Origin: Streptomyces sp. NRRL F-6676
GTDB lineage: Bacteria; Actinomycetota; Actinomycetes; Streptomycetales; Streptomycetaceae
Assembly: GCF_000725625.1 (NCBI RefSeq)
Contig: NZ_JOHS01000001.1
Span: 1-64,000 of the forward strand
DNA length: 64,000 bases
Direction: 5' to 3'
The notes under the pieces were generated by a model. The model saw only the letters and a program-made list of their open reading frames with translations. It did no database searches and was not told the DNA's origin. Below, piece by piece: positions 26,842-36,150 of the stretch (the stretch's first letter is position 1; the number at the start of each line of letters is the position of its first letter). The position numbers and the translations under genes were made by a program.

Positions 26842-27795
26842 TCAGGCCAGATCCGAACGGGACGCGCGCAGCAGCCGCATCTGCACGGCGGTCAGCACAC
26901 CGAGGAGCAGTGCGAGGATCACGGCGACGGCGGAGGCGTACCCCATGTGGAAGTACGTGAAGGCCTGTTCGTAGATGTAGAAGTAGATGACCCGCGTGGC
27001 GCCGACCGGGCCGCCCTTGGTGGTCACGGCGATCGTGTCGAAGATCTGGAACGAACCGATCAGGGAGACCACCAGGACCAGCGCCAGGACCGGGCGCAGC
27101 AGCGGCAGGGTGATGCGGGTGAAGGTGCGCCACTCGCCCGCGCCGTCCAACGAGGCGCTCTCGTACAGGTGTTGCGGGATCTGGAGCATCCCCGCGTAGA
27201 GCAGCAGCGCCGTGTAGCCGGTGTAGGCCCAGGCGTTGATGCCGGCGACGGTGGGCATCGCCCAGGTCGGTGAGGTGAAGAAGCCGGTGGGGCCCACGCC
27301 GAAGGCGCCCAGGAGGTGGTTGACGAGGCCGAGGTTGGCGTCGAGCATCCACATCCACAGCAGGCCCACGGTGACGTTGGGCACCAGCCAGGGCACGAGC
27401 AGCATCGCGCGCAGCGCCACCGAGCGGGTCAGCCGGTGCATCAGCGTCGCGAGCCCCAGGGCGAGGATCATCTGCGAGCCGATGTTCAGCACGACGTAGT
27501 AGCCGGTGACCTTGAGCGCGTTCCAGAACTGGTCGTCGCCGATCAGCTGCCGGTAGTTCTCCGTGCCGGTGAAGTGCGGATCGGTGAGCAGGCTGTAGTC
27601 GGTGAGCGAGTAGTAGACGCCCCGGGCGGTCGGATAGGCGTAGAACAGTGCGAATCCCGCCAGGGCCGGGGCGAGGAACAGCCAGGCCGCCTTCCTGTCG
27701 TCACGCGCTTTCCGGGGCCGCCCCGGGCTCGCGCCTTTGCCCGTGCGGCCCCCGCCGCGCTGCCGGGGCGGCGCAACTGCCGTGCTGGCGCCCAT
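26842..27795 (-). CDS. Sugar ABC transporter permease (MalF/CUT1 type)
   Basis: This 317-residue permease has an Arg/Gly-rich cytoplasmic N-terminus, six hydrophobic segments and the EAA loop ESASLDGAGEWRTFTRITLPLLRPVLALV. I chose the ATG at 27795, which has CGGAGG upstream; the longer in-frame start at 27885 falls on the probable -35 box. It is the first gene of an operon for transport and hydrolysis of an alpha-galactoside-like sugar. Confidence 0.88.
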   Translation of the reverse strand: MGASTAVAPPRQRGGGRTGKGASPGRPRKARDDRKAAWLFLAPALAGFALFYAYPTARGVYYSLTDYSLLTDPHFTGTENYRQLIGDDQFWNALKVTGYYVVLNIGSQMILALGLATLMHRLTRSVALRAMLLVPWLVPNVTVGLLWMWMLDANLGLVNHLLGAFGVGPTGFFTSPTWAMPTVAGINAWAYTGYTALLLYAGMLQIPQHLYESASLDGAGEWRTFTRITLPLLRPVLALVLVVSLIGSFQIFDTIAVTTKGGPVGATRVIYFYIYEQAFTYFHMGYASAVAVILALLLGVLTAVQMRLLRASRSDLA

Positions 27796-27854
27796 ACTCA
27801 CGCCTCCGAAGAAGATCTGCGCCGCACCTCTTGCCAGTGGAGCGCTGTGCCCAC

Positions 27855-27885
27855 ATATTGATGAGCAACAGCGAAACTTTGTCAA
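27855..27885 (-). promoter_or_regulatory. Probable promoter of the sugar ABC/GH36 operon
   Basis: On the minus strand a perfect TTGACA (27880-27885) is followed 17-19 bases later by ATCAAT/CAATAT (27855-27862). The segment from 27845 to 27900 is clearly AT-rich. CATTGA and TCAATATG flank the interval as an inverted pair that could be an operator. The start codon lies about 60 bases downstream. Confidence 0.6.
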
Positions 27886-28023
27886 TGGTGGCGCATAACT
27901 GATCGGGATTCAGCCACACTCGCCGGACCGCGCGCCGGCCCCGGACCGGACCTCCCACCGGCCCGGGGCCGGCGGCCGGGTCACCGGCCACCCCCACCGC
28001 AACCGAACCCCCGGAGGCCGACC

Positions 28024-30036
28024 ATGCGCACGTTCTCGCCCGGACGCCGCAGAGGGCTGTGGGCCGCTCTCTGCTCGGCGGCCCTCGCCCTCGCCCTCAC
28101 GGCACTGCCCGGCACCACCGCCCACGCCGCCCCCGTCACCGCCGGCACCGCGTCCGGCGCCGCCGCGGCCGCGGGCGGTGTCCCCGACCGCCCGGCGCCC
28201 GGCCCGGACCCCGACCCCACGCTCCCGGTCCACGCCCTGGCCGCCGCCGACGCGCCACTGGACAACCCGCTCAAGGGATTCGCCCGCTTCTACCAGGCGG
28301 GCAGCGACCAGAACACGGGCTATCCGCACTCGCTGACCTGGTCCTACTTCGGCCTGTCGGAGGTCATGAACGACGCCTCCGACTGCGGCCACTACGACTG
28401 GGGGGTCCTGGACGACGCGCTGGACGCCATCGCCGCGGCCGGCAACCGGGCCGCCGTCCGCTTCTACATCGAGTATCCGCACAGCACCGGCAGCCACCCC
28501 ACCAACGCCATCCCGCCCTGCTTCGCCGGGCACGTGGACAACCGCGACAACGCCTACTGGGGCACCACCAGCCCCGACTACGACAGCCCCTACCTGCTGG
28601 ACGCCCTCAAGCGGTTCATCGCCGCCTTCGGCGCCCGCTACGACGGCGACCCGCGCCTGGGCTTCATCCACCTGGGGCTGATCGGCCTGTGGGGCGAATG
28701 GCACACCTGGCCCTACGACACCGACACCTCCGGCGACTCGTACCCGGACTACATGCCCACCGACGCCCACGCCGCCGAGATCGTCGACGCCTACGACAAG
28801 GCCTTCACCCACACCAAGATCGAGCTGCGCTATCCCGACTCCGCGGGCGGCGCCGCCGACAGCCGGCCCTCCGTCGGCTACCACGACGATTCCTTCTGCT
28901 ACCGGGAGGGTTCACCCCTGCAAGGCGTCACCCTGCCCGAGTCGATGGGCGGCGCCCCCTGGGCCCAGCTCCAGAAGGCCGTCGAACACGGCGTCGAGAA
29001 CCGCTGGACCACCGCATCCATGGGCGGCGAGGTACGGCCCGAGATCCAGCCCGACGCCTTCGCGAACTGGCCCGGCGGGTCAGGCGACGTGGACAACATG
29101 AAGGCGTGCCTGGAGCTGGAGCACACCACCTGGAAGATCAACGAGGGCAGCGCCAACTACTCCGCCACCGACCCGAACGTGGCCGCCGCCGTCCGGCTGA
29201 TGGGCTACGACCTCGGCGTCACCGACGCCTACTTCCACGACAGCGCACAGGGCACCACCAAGGTCGGCGTACGGATGACCAACACCGGTGTGGCGCCCTT
29301 CTACTACCCCTGGAAGGTCCGCCTCGGCCTCAAGAACGCCTCCGGCGAGGTCGTCAAGGACTGGGACACCTCCTGGGACCTGCGCACGGTCATGCCCACC
29401 CGGATCAGGGCCTTCCCGGACTGGGGAGTGGGCTCCGACCCCACGTACCTGGACTTCGGCAGCCCGCGCTACTTCGACACCTCCGTCGATCTCACCGGCG
29501 TCGGCCAGGGCGGCTACCGGCTCGTGATGAAGGCCGACAACCCCCTGGAGAAGGTGAGCTCCCGCGCCAAGAAGCTGCGCTTCGCCAACGCCGGCCAGAA
29601 CAGCGACGGCTGGCTCGACCTCGGCGCGATGACCGTCGGCCCGGGCCAGGACACCGGTCCGGCGAGCTACGAGGCCGAGGCGTCCGGCAACACCCTGACC
29701 GGCGGGGCGCTCGTGGCCGACTGCGGCGGCTGCTCCGGCGGAGCCAAGGTGGGATACGTCGGCAACGGCGCCACCCTCACCTTCCGCCACGTCGACGGCG
29801 GCACCGGAGGCACCCGCACCGTCACCGTGCACTACGCCACCCAGACCGCCCGCACGGCCACCATCGAGGCCAACGACGGCACCACCCAGACCCTCACCTT
29901 CGCCCCGACCGCCGACTGGAACACCACCGCCACCACCACGGTGCGACTGGACCTGCGCGCGGGTACGGACAACACCGTCACCCTCGCCAACCCCGACGGC
30001 TGGGCACCCGACATCGACAGGATCACCGTGAGCTGA
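28024..30036 (+). CDS. Secreted DUF4832-type protein with C-terminal carbohydrate-binding module
   Basis: This 670-residue protein has a signal peptide ending at TAHA (about residue 36). A large domain contains DNPLKGFARFYQAG, AVRFYIEYP and LGFIHLGLIGLWGEWHTWP, resembling the DUF4832/DUF4874 TIM-barrel-like families. A beta-sandwich follows, and the last 125 residues (YEAEASGNTLTGGALVADC onward to PDIDRITVS) form a CBM35/CBM6-like module. The GEW and YIEYP segments sit where glycosidase acids could be, but no catalysis is proven. It is divergent from a GH36/sugar ABC operon and followed by a Gfo/Idh/MocA gene, suggesting a polysaccharide-acting enzyme. Confidence 0.75.
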   Translation: MRTFSPGRRRGLWAALCSAALALALTALPGTTAHAAPVTAGTASGAAAAAGGVPDRPAPGPDPDPTLPVHALAAADAPLDNPLKGFARFYQAGSDQNTGYPHSLTWSYFGLSEVMNDASDCGHYDWGVLDDALDAIAAAGNRAAVRFYIEYPHSTGSHPTNAIPPCFAGHVDNRDNAYWGTTSPDYDSPYLLDALKRFIAAFGARYDGDPRLGFIHLGLIGLWGEWHTWPYDTDTSGDSYPDYMPTDAHAAEIVDAYDKAFTHTKIELRYPDSAGGAADSRPSVGYHDDSFCYREGSPLQGVTLPESMGGAPWAQLQKAVEHGVENRWTTASMGGEVRPEIQPDAFANWPGGSGDVDNMKACLELEHTTWKINEGSANYSATDPNVAAAVRLMGYDLGVTDAYFHDSAQGTTKVGVRMTNTGVAPFYYPWKVRLGLKNASGEVVKDWDTSWDLRTVMPTRIRAFPDWGVGSDPTYLDFGSPRYFDTSVDLTGVGQGGYRLVMKADNPLEKVSSRAKKLRFANAGQNSDGWLDLGAMTVGPGQDTGPASYEAEASGNTLTGGALVADCGGCSGGAKVGYVGNGATLTFRHVDGGTGGTRTVTVHYATQTARTATIEANDGTTQTLTFAPTADWNTTATTTVRLDLRAGTDNTVTLANPDGWAPDIDRITVS

Positions 30037-30095
30037 CGCCCCCCGCACACCACTACAGAACACCACGCATCACCCACCAGAAAGGCGCACCTGTC

Positions 30096-31304
30096 ATGAC
30101 CGACGCCCCCCGCGAACTCCGCCTCGGTGTCCTCGGCTTCGGACTGCGCGGCTCGCTCGCGCGCACCGCCCACCGACCGGGCGACGGGTCACGGATCGCC
30201 GCGCTCGCCGACCCCGACGGCGCGGCCCGCAAGGAGGCGGAAGCGGCGTTCCCCGGGGCGCGCCTGACCCACGACCACAGGGAGGTGATCCACGCCCCCG
30301 ACATCGACGCCGTCCTCGTCCTCACCCCCGACCACACCCACGCCGACCTCGCCCGCGAGGCGCTGGAGGCGGGCAAGCCGGTCTTCGTCGAGAAACCCCT
30401 CGACATCACCGTCGAACGCTGCGACGCGATCCTGCGCACGGCGTACGAGACCGGCACCCGCCTCTACGTCGGACACAACATGCGGCACATGCCGGTGATC
30501 CGGCTGATGCGCGACATCATCGCGCGCGGCGAGATCGGCGAGGTCAAGACCGTCTGGGTGCGGCACTTCGTGGGGTACGGCGGCGACTGGTACTTCAAGG
30601 ACTGGCACGCGGAACGGCGCCACACCACCGGGCTGCTGCTCCAGAAGGCCGCCCACGACATCGACGTACTGCACTGGCTCGCCGGGGGCTACGCACGGCG
30701 GGTGCAGGCCCTCGGCGACCTGATGGTCTACGGGGACAACCCGCACCGCAGGTCCCCCGGCGAGCCCAAGTACGCCGACTGGCACACCGAGGACGGCCAC
30801 TGGCCCCCGCACACCCAGCGCGGACTCAACCCGGTCATCGACGTCGAGGACGTGTCGCTGCTCAACATGCGCCTGGACAACGGGGTCCTCGCCGCCTACC
30901 AGCAGTGCCACTTCACCCCCGACTACTGGCGCAACTACACCGTCATCGGCGACGCCGGCCGGCTGGAGAACTTCGGCGACGAGGAGGGAGCGGTGGTCCG
31001 GGTGTGGAACTCCCGCCGCTCCACCTACCGGGCCGAGGCCGACGCGGAGTACGCCGTGCCGGCCACCGGGGAGGGCGACGACGGGGAGGAGGGGCACGGC
31101 GGCGCCGACCCGCTGCTGATCGACGAGTTCCTCCGGTTCGTGCGCGAGGGCGGCGCCACGGACACCTCGCCCGTCGCCGCGCGGATGGCCGTCGCCGCGG
31201 GGGTACGGGCCACCGCGTCCCTGCGGGACGGCGGCACACCCCGCGAGGTGCCGGAGCTGGATCCGGAACTGGTCGCCTACTTCGAACGGGGGCAGACGCG
31301 GTAG
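30096..31304 (+). CDS. Gfo/Idh/MocA family NAD(P)-dependent oxidoreductase
   Basis: This 402-residue protein has an N-terminal Rossmann motif (RLGVLGFGLRGSLART), the signature VFVEKPLD with the catalytic-site Lys at about 100, and a C-terminal alpha/beta domain with LLLQKAAHDIDVLHWL. The family oxidises sugars, inositols or sugar derivatives, and some members act as NAD-dependent glycosidases or transferases. It starts 59 bases after the DUF4832 gene with AGAAAGG upstream, so the pair may be an operon. A substrate derived from whatever polymer the secreted protein binds is the natural inference. Confidence 0.85.
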   Translation: MTDAPRELRLGVLGFGLRGSLARTAHRPGDGSRIAALADPDGAARKEAEAAFPGARLTHDHREVIHAPDIDAVLVLTPDHTHADLAREALEAGKPVFVEKPLDITVERCDAILRTAYETGTRLYVGHNMRHMPVIRLMRDIIARGEIGEVKTVWVRHFVGYGGDWYFKDWHAERRHTTGLLLQKAAHDIDVLHWLAGGYARRVQALGDLMVYGDNPHRRSPGEPKYADWHTEDGHWPPHTQRGLNPVIDVEDVSLLNMRLDNGVLAAYQQCHFTPDYWRNYTVIGDAGRLENFGDEEGAVVRVWNSRRSTYRAEADAEYAVPATGEGDDGEEGHGGADPLLIDEFLRFVREGGATDTSPVAARMAVAAGVRATASLRDGGTPREVPELDPELVAYFERGQTR

Positions 31305-31314
31305 CGGTGGCGGC

Positions 31315-31358
31315 GGCCGCTCGGCCCCGGGCGCTCAGGAGGCCGGGGCCGAGCGGCC
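31315..31358. terminator. Bidirectional hairpin terminator
   Basis: GGCCGCTCGGCCCCGG (31315-31330) and CCGGGGCCGAGCGGCC (31343-31358) are exact reverse complements with a 12-base loop. The right arm lies inside the last codons of the convergent DMT transporter gene. It should stop transcription from both sides. Confidence 0.85.
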
Positions 31359-32243
31359 CTCGGCCTCCCGCGCCTCGTTGCGCAGATCCGTCCCCCGGTG
31401 CGCCAGCACCAGCACACCCGCGATGATCAGGCCCACGCCCAGCAGCTGCGGCAGCAGCCACCACCCGGCACGGAGGTGCTCCTGGTACAGCACCACCCCG
31501 AGCAGCAGGCTCACCGTCGCGTCGCCGAGGGTGAGCGCCGGCTGGGAGGCGACCAGGGGCCCGCCCTGCATCGCGTGCTCGAGGAGCAGCACCGCGCACA
31601 CCCCGGCCGCCGCGAACGCGTACGTCTGCCACGCGGTGAGGAAGGCGACGATTCCGGAGCCGTCCAGGACCGCCATGGCGGACTTCATCAGCCCGGCGGT
31701 CAGCGCGTAGCAGACCGCCGTGGCCGCGCCCAGACAGCCGGCCCGCGCCTTGCCGGTGGGCCGTCTGAACCCGGCCGCCACCAGCAGCACCACGAGCCCG
31801 GCGCAGGCCACCAGCGCCGGGATCCACCGGTCGGGGGCCACATGCTCCTGGTGCCCGGAGGGCGACGCGGCCACCAGGGCGAGCCCCAGTCCGACGACCA
31901 CCGAGGCCACGGCCGCCCACAGCGCACCCGGCAGCCGGTTCCGCGTCACCAGCGAGGCGATCAGCAGGGCCAGCGGCAGCTCCAGCACGAACAGCGGCTG
32001 GACCAGCGAGAGCGGGCCGGTGGCCAGCGCCGCCGCCTGCCCGATCCCGGCCACCACCACCGCGAGCATCCCGGCCATCCACACCGGCCGGTGCAGCAGG
32101 TCCAGGACGAGCCCGAAGCGGAACCCCCGCGACTCGGGCACGCTCAGCGCGGCCCGCCGCTGCAACACGGTGGCCAGCGCGTTGCTGAACGCCGCGCACA
32201 GCGCGAAGACGACCGACAGCACGAGACCCACTCCCACGCCCAT
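31335..32243 (-). CDS. DMT superfamily transporter (EamA-like)
   Basis: This 302-residue membrane protein has about nine to ten hydrophobic segments in two halves, with GPLSLVQPLFVLELPLALLIASLVTRNRLPG in the first and PALTLGDATVSLLLGVVLYQEHLR in the second. Both are typical drug/metabolite transporter motifs. The C-terminal 20 residues are charged and cytoplasmic. No neighbouring biosynthetic or regulatory gene suggests a substrate. Confidence 0.82.
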   Translation of the reverse strand: MGVGVGLVLSVVFALCAAFSNALATVLQRRAALSVPESRGFRFGLVLDLLHRPVWMAGMLAVVVAGIGQAAALATGPLSLVQPLFVLELPLALLIASLVTRNRLPGALWAAVASVVVGLGLALVAASPSGHQEHVAPDRWIPALVACAGLVVLLVAAGFRRPTGKARAGCLGAATAVCYALTAGLMKSAMAVLDGSGIVAFLTAWQTYAFAAAGVCAVLLLEHAMQGGPLVASQPALTLGDATVSLLLGVVLYQEHLRAGWWLLPQLLGVGLIIAGVLVLAHRGTDLRNEAREAEGRSAPAS

Positions 32244-32497
32244 TCACCGATCCTCGCGCGCCTCGGGCCCGTCCGCGCGCCGCCGCCGGGCCGTGTCGTT
32301 CCGTAAGGGATCTCCGGATCCTCTCAGAAGACCGGTGCCTTCGGCCGCGCGGGCTCCGCCGCCGGGGCCGCCACCCGGTCGCCCGGGTGGCGCGGCGCGC
32401 GCAGGTGGCGCCGGTACCCCGGAAGGCGTGGGGACGGCTCACCGGTCCAGGACGCGTCCGGACGGGTGAGCCCGCAGCCGCGCGGGGCGCCCGGTGC
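32244..32497. other. Intergenic region, nothing recognised
   Basis: These 254 bases separate the start of the DMT gene from the end of the amidohydrolase gene. Only short GC-rich repeats (for example GGTCGCCCGGGTGGC) and an AGGGATCTCCGGATCCT stretch near 32308 are visible. No gene or clear terminator is supported. Confidence 0.5.
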
Positions 32498-35400
32498 CTA
32501 CCGCTCGCCGGGGTGGCAGCAGTGCCCCGCCCGCAGGGCCCGCCCCACCGTCCGCCAGTCGGTGCCCTCCGGCGGCGCGGGTGCGGGGCCGGCCGCGAAC
32601 GTGGCGACGAGGTCGCTCTGCCGGTACGGCACGCCGTCGCGCAGGACGAGCGGGGTGTCGACGAGGGTGGCGAAATCGGTGAACGGATCGCCCCGGACGA
32701 CGGTGAGGTCGGCGATCCGCCCCTCCTGGACCGTGCCGAGCTGCCCGTCGAGGCCGAACAGCCGTGCGGGCACGCTGGTGGCCAGGTGCAGGGCCTCGGC
32801 CGCGGTGAACCCGTGCGCGTGCAGGGCGCGCAGCCCGAGGTGCAGGGACAGGCCGACGGGGACCAGCGGGGAGTCGGTGCCGAGGGCCAGGACCGCGCCC
32901 CGGTCGGCCAGGCGCCGGTAGTCGGCCGTCTCGGTGGCCAGCGCCCGCAGCTGCGGCGCGGTGGGCGCGGTCCCCGCGCGTTCGCGTACGGCGGCGACGT
33001 CCCACGGCGGCATCAGGGCGCGCACCCGGGGGTCGTCGGCGAGGGCGGGGTCGGCGCCGAGGAGGAACTGCGCGCCGAACGGCGTGATGATCATGCGGAA
33101 GTCGCCGTCGCCGTACTGGGCGAGCAGGTCCTGGTGGAGATGGCCGAGCGGCGTGGTGGCGTGACCGTGGGGCAGGCGCTGGGTGGCCTGCAAATGCGTG
33201 GTCAGGTCCTGGCCCGCCGCGCGGCCGGGGGAGCAGAGGTGGCTGCCGCTCGGCACGCCCAGCCGGTGCGCCGCCTCGGCGGCCCGCGCCATGACCTCGC
33301 CCGGGGCGCGCACGTACGTCTTGACGAAGTCGACGTCCAGTGCGGCGGCCCGGCGCAGGGTGCGCTCGACGCCCTCCGGGGTGCGGTGGGCGCGGCCCAT
33401 GCTGTACGCGGTGCGGGCGCCGTCGAGCAGTTCGGCGCAGGCCAGTTGGCGCGGGCCCAGGGCGCGCCCGGCGTCGGCGGACTCCCGCAGCCGCACCGTC
33501 TCGTACAGGGGCCCGCCCATGCAGACGGTGGTGGTGATGCCGTAGGCGAGGGCGGTGAGGGCCTGCCGGGCGCCGTAGGTCGCGGTGTACGGGTGGGTGT
33601 GGCTGTCGAACAGGCCGGGCAGGACGGTCCGGTCGGACAGGTCGAGGGTGCGGTGGCCCGGCCGGTGCCGGCGGTGGGGCTCGACGGCGGTGATCCGGTT
33701 GCCGTCGACGAGGATGTCGACGTCGTGGTGCGGGGCGGTGCCGGTGGCGTCCCACAACTGACCGGCGTGCACGCGCAGTCTCCCGGCGCGCGAGGGGACC
33801 GTGCGGTGGGCGGTCAGACGGAGGGGCAGGGTGCGGGTGCGGCCGGGGGAGCCGTCCGCGTCGAGGGAGAGCAGTCGCAGCCGGCCGTTCGAGAGGTACA
33901 GCAGGGTGCGTGCGTCGCCGGACCAGCTCGGGTGGTCGGCCGGTTCGTCGGTGAGCCGGCGGGCGGGGCCCGCGGGGGTGCCGTCGGCGGTGACGGGCAG
34001 CAGCCACAGCGCGGACTCCGCGACCAGCGCCATCCAGCGGCCGTCCGGGGACCAGACGGGCCCGGCGGCGTACCGGTCGGAGAGCGACTGGTGCGCGGCC
34101 GGGAGGTGGCTGCGGGCGGTGCCCGTGCGGGTGTCGACGACGCGGACGAGGTGGTAGCCCTCCCGGAAGCGCTGGTTGAGCCGGTTGCGGTCGCAGTAGG
34201 CGAGATACCGGCCGTCCGGTGACCAACTGGGGGCGCCCGGCGGGCCGTCGGCGGCGAGCGGCCGGGCCACCACCCGTTCCTCGCCGGTGGCCAGGTCGCG
34301 CACGAGGAGGTTCCCGGTGACGTCCTGGCAGGCCAGCCGGGAGCCGTCCGGCGACAGCGCGGGGTAGAGGCGGCCGCCCTCCGTGAGGGCCGTGTCGCCC
34401 GTGCCGTCGGGGCCGACGCGGTGCACGGCGGTCAGCCCGTCCCGGTCGGTGCAGTACAGCAGGGTCCGCCCGTCCGGCGCCCACGCCGGGGACTGCACGT
34501 AGTGACCGGGCGCGGCCCGCAGCACCCTGCGGGGCGCCCGGCCGGCGCGCAGCAGCCACAGTGCGTCGAGCGCGACGAACGCGGCGGTGGACCCGTCCGG
34601 GGAGAGGACGGGGCGATGGATGCCGCGTACGGGGAAGGACGAACCGGCGTCCAGATCCCGGGACTTGGGGCGCCAGGAGGGGCGGGGCGCGGTCGTGCGG
34701 GCGGTGAAGGGGAGGTCGCGGACGGCGGGTGCGCCGAGGGTACGGGTGCGGATGCGGCCGTCCGCCACGTACAGCAGCCGGTTCTCGTCGAGCCAGTGGG
34801 GCGGGGCGGCCGCCAGGTCCTCGTCCGCGGTCACCGTCTTCCCGTCCACCGTCAGCAGCGTCCTGGCGGGCGGCAGCGGAGAGGCGGCGGGCGCGCCGGA
34901 CAGGTGGACGCAGGCGATCCGCCCGCCGGGGGAGACGGACGGGCCCACCAGCCGGCCCTCCGGCACGGTGCGGACGACCTCCGCCGTGCCGTCCGCGAGC
35001 GGCACGCGCACCAGGCTGCGGCCGCCGTCGTTGCCGCCGCCGGGCAGGTGGGCGGCGCGCACGCACACCAAAGAGTCGCCGTCCGGCCACCAGACCGGGT
35101 CGTAGTCGTCGAAGCCGGCGTCGGCGCCGCCCGTCACCTGTCGCAGGCGGCCGTCGGCCGTGTCGTACACCCACAGCCCGAAGGAGGCGCCGGTCACCGG
35201 GTCGCCGCCGCGCTCGGAGGAGAAGGCGATCCGCCGTCCGTCGGGGGACCAGGCGGCGCCCCGGTCGTCCCACGGACCGTCGGTGAGCCGGCGCGGATCG
35301 CCGCCGTCCGCGCGCAGCAGCCACAGGTGGAAGGTGCCGCCGCGGTAGCCGCAGACGGCGATCCGCTCGCCGTCGGGGGAGAGGGCCGGCCGGGTGGCCT

Positions 35401-35662
35401 CCAGGGTCCAGTCGGTGAGCGGCTCGGCCGTGCCGCCGCCGGGCGGTACCCGCCACAGGACGCCCTGCACCTCCGCGACGACGGTACGGCCGGCGCGGTC
35501 GGCGGTGACCGAACCGCCCGTCAGCTCGTGGTAGGTGACCGTGCGGCGTCCGGCCCGGTCGGGCGCGGTGAGCGCCCTGGCCGGTGCCGTCGTCGCGACG
35601 CCCGCGGCACCCGCCGCGGACACCGTCAGGAACCGTCGACGGTTCAGGTGTTCCGGGGTCAT
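32498..35662 (-). CDS. Tat-exported amidohydrolase with N-terminal TolB-like beta-propeller
   Basis: This 1054-residue protein starts with a twin-arginine signal (NRRRFLTVSAAGAAG). Residues from about 50 to 650 hold many PD40/WD-like blades of the form W-SPDG-R-(I/L/Y) (AWSPDGRRIAFSSERGG, SVSPGGRIACVHL, VWSPDGRWMALVAE). An amidohydrolase domain follows, with LPGLFDSHTHPYTATYG giving the HxH metal pair, a later GSHLCSPG and the final ALGTDSPLVPVG Asp. This is the fused propeller-amidohydrolase layout seen in secreted prolidase/imidazolonepropionase-like proteins. The substrate is unknown. The ATG at 35662 follows a GGGGAC-type weak site. Confidence 0.85.
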   Translation of the reverse strand: MTPEHLNRRRFLTVSAAGAAGVATTAPARALTAPDRAGRRTVTYHELTGGSVTADRAGRTVVAEVQGVLWRVPPGGGTAEPLTDWTLEATRPALSPDGERIAVCGYRGGTFHLWLLRADGGDPRRLTDGPWDDRGAAWSPDGRRIAFSSERGGDPVTGASFGLWVYDTADGRLRQVTGGADAGFDDYDPVWWPDGDSLVCVRAAHLPGGGNDGGRSLVRVPLADGTAEVVRTVPEGRLVGPSVSPGGRIACVHLSGAPAASPLPPARTLLTVDGKTVTADEDLAAAPPHWLDENRLLYVADGRIRTRTLGAPAVRDLPFTARTTAPRPSWRPKSRDLDAGSSFPVRGIHRPVLSPDGSTAAFVALDALWLLRAGRAPRRVLRAAPGHYVQSPAWAPDGRTLLYCTDRDGLTAVHRVGPDGTGDTALTEGGRLYPALSPDGSRLACQDVTGNLLVRDLATGEERVVARPLAADGPPGAPSWSPDGRYLAYCDRNRLNQRFREGYHLVRVVDTRTGTARSHLPAAHQSLSDRYAAGPVWSPDGRWMALVAESALWLLPVTADGTPAGPARRLTDEPADHPSWSGDARTLLYLSNGRLRLLSLDADGSPGRTRTLPLRLTAHRTVPSRAGRLRVHAGQLWDATGTAPHHDVDILVDGNRITAVEPHRRHRPGHRTLDLSDRTVLPGLFDSHTHPYTATYGARQALTALAYGITTTVCMGGPLYETVRLRESADAGRALGPRQLACAELLDGARTAYSMGRAHRTPEGVERTLRRAAALDVDFVKTYVRAPGEVMARAAEAAHRLGVPSGSHLCSPGRAAGQDLTTHLQATQRLPHGHATTPLGHLHQDLLAQYGDGDFRMIITPFGAQFLLGADPALADDPRVRALMPPWDVAAVRERAGTAPTAPQLRALATETADYRRLADRGAVLALGTDSPLVPVGLSLHLGLRALHAHGFTAAEALHLATSVPARLFGLDGQLGTVQEGRIADLTVVRGDPFTDFATLVDTPLVLRDGVPYRQSDLVATFAAGPAPAPPEGTDWRTVGRALRAGHCCHPGER

Positions 35663-35787
35663 GTCCCGTCCCCTGCCTCTCGTACGCGCGTCCCGCCCGG
35701 CGCGGGTCCACCGTTCCCCCGGGGCAACGTGCACCGCGCCCGGGGGTCACGGCACCGCGGTGTCCGGTGCGCCCACGATCGGCCGTA

Positions 35788-36090
35788 TGGATCAGCCGCA
35801 GGACCCCCTGGGGCTTCGAGGCGCCGCCCGGGACGCTGGACCCGTTCACGGATCCGGCACGCTCAAGGGCGACGGGCTCACCTTCTGCCCGGCCGAACTG
35901 GACGGCGTCCCCGTGGGCACGGGGGTGACCGCCGTCCTCGGCGGTCCGACCGGCGTCTTCGACATCGCGAGGCTCTCGGCGCACCCGTCACCCGCCGATG
36001 CCCCTTGCCACCCACCCCCCTTGGGCGCGGTGCCGGAGCCGCCGGGGCTTCGAGGAAGGAGCGCGGAAGGCCGTGCGTACGCGCGGACCC
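35788..36090 (+). other. Possible small coding fragment of unknown function
   Basis: An open frame from ATG 35788 has strongly GC-biased third positions in its middle part, reading GSGTLKGDGLTFCPAELDGV and VGTGVTAVLGGPTGVFDIARL. Codon quality then breaks down and the frame runs into a dispersed Streptomyces repeat at 36090. There is no good ribosome binding site. It may be a decayed gene end or a small protein; I recognise no family. Confidence 0.3.
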
Positions 36091-36150
36091 GTCGTGGCTG
36101 GTCGCGCAGTTCCCCGCGCCCCTTACGGGGCTGCGTCCCTAACGGGGCGC
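36090..36150. repeat. Dispersed GCGCAGTTCCCCGCGCC-type repeat (copy 2), terminator-like
   Basis: The segment CGTCGTGGCTGGTCGCGCAG followed by TTCCCCGCGCCCCT (36090-36123) matches copy 3 near 55404-55433 in reverse orientation at 30 of 31 compared bases and shares 20 bases with copy 1. Its GCGCCCC pairs with GGGGCGC at about 36143-36150, forming a hairpin over the stop codon of the acyl-CoA ligase gene. Confidence 0.8.

Noticed and set aside
27841..27885. Start of the MalF-like permease at 27885
   Set aside because: That start lies on a perfect TTGACA box and the added residues are not permease-like; ATG 27795 has a good ribosome binding site.
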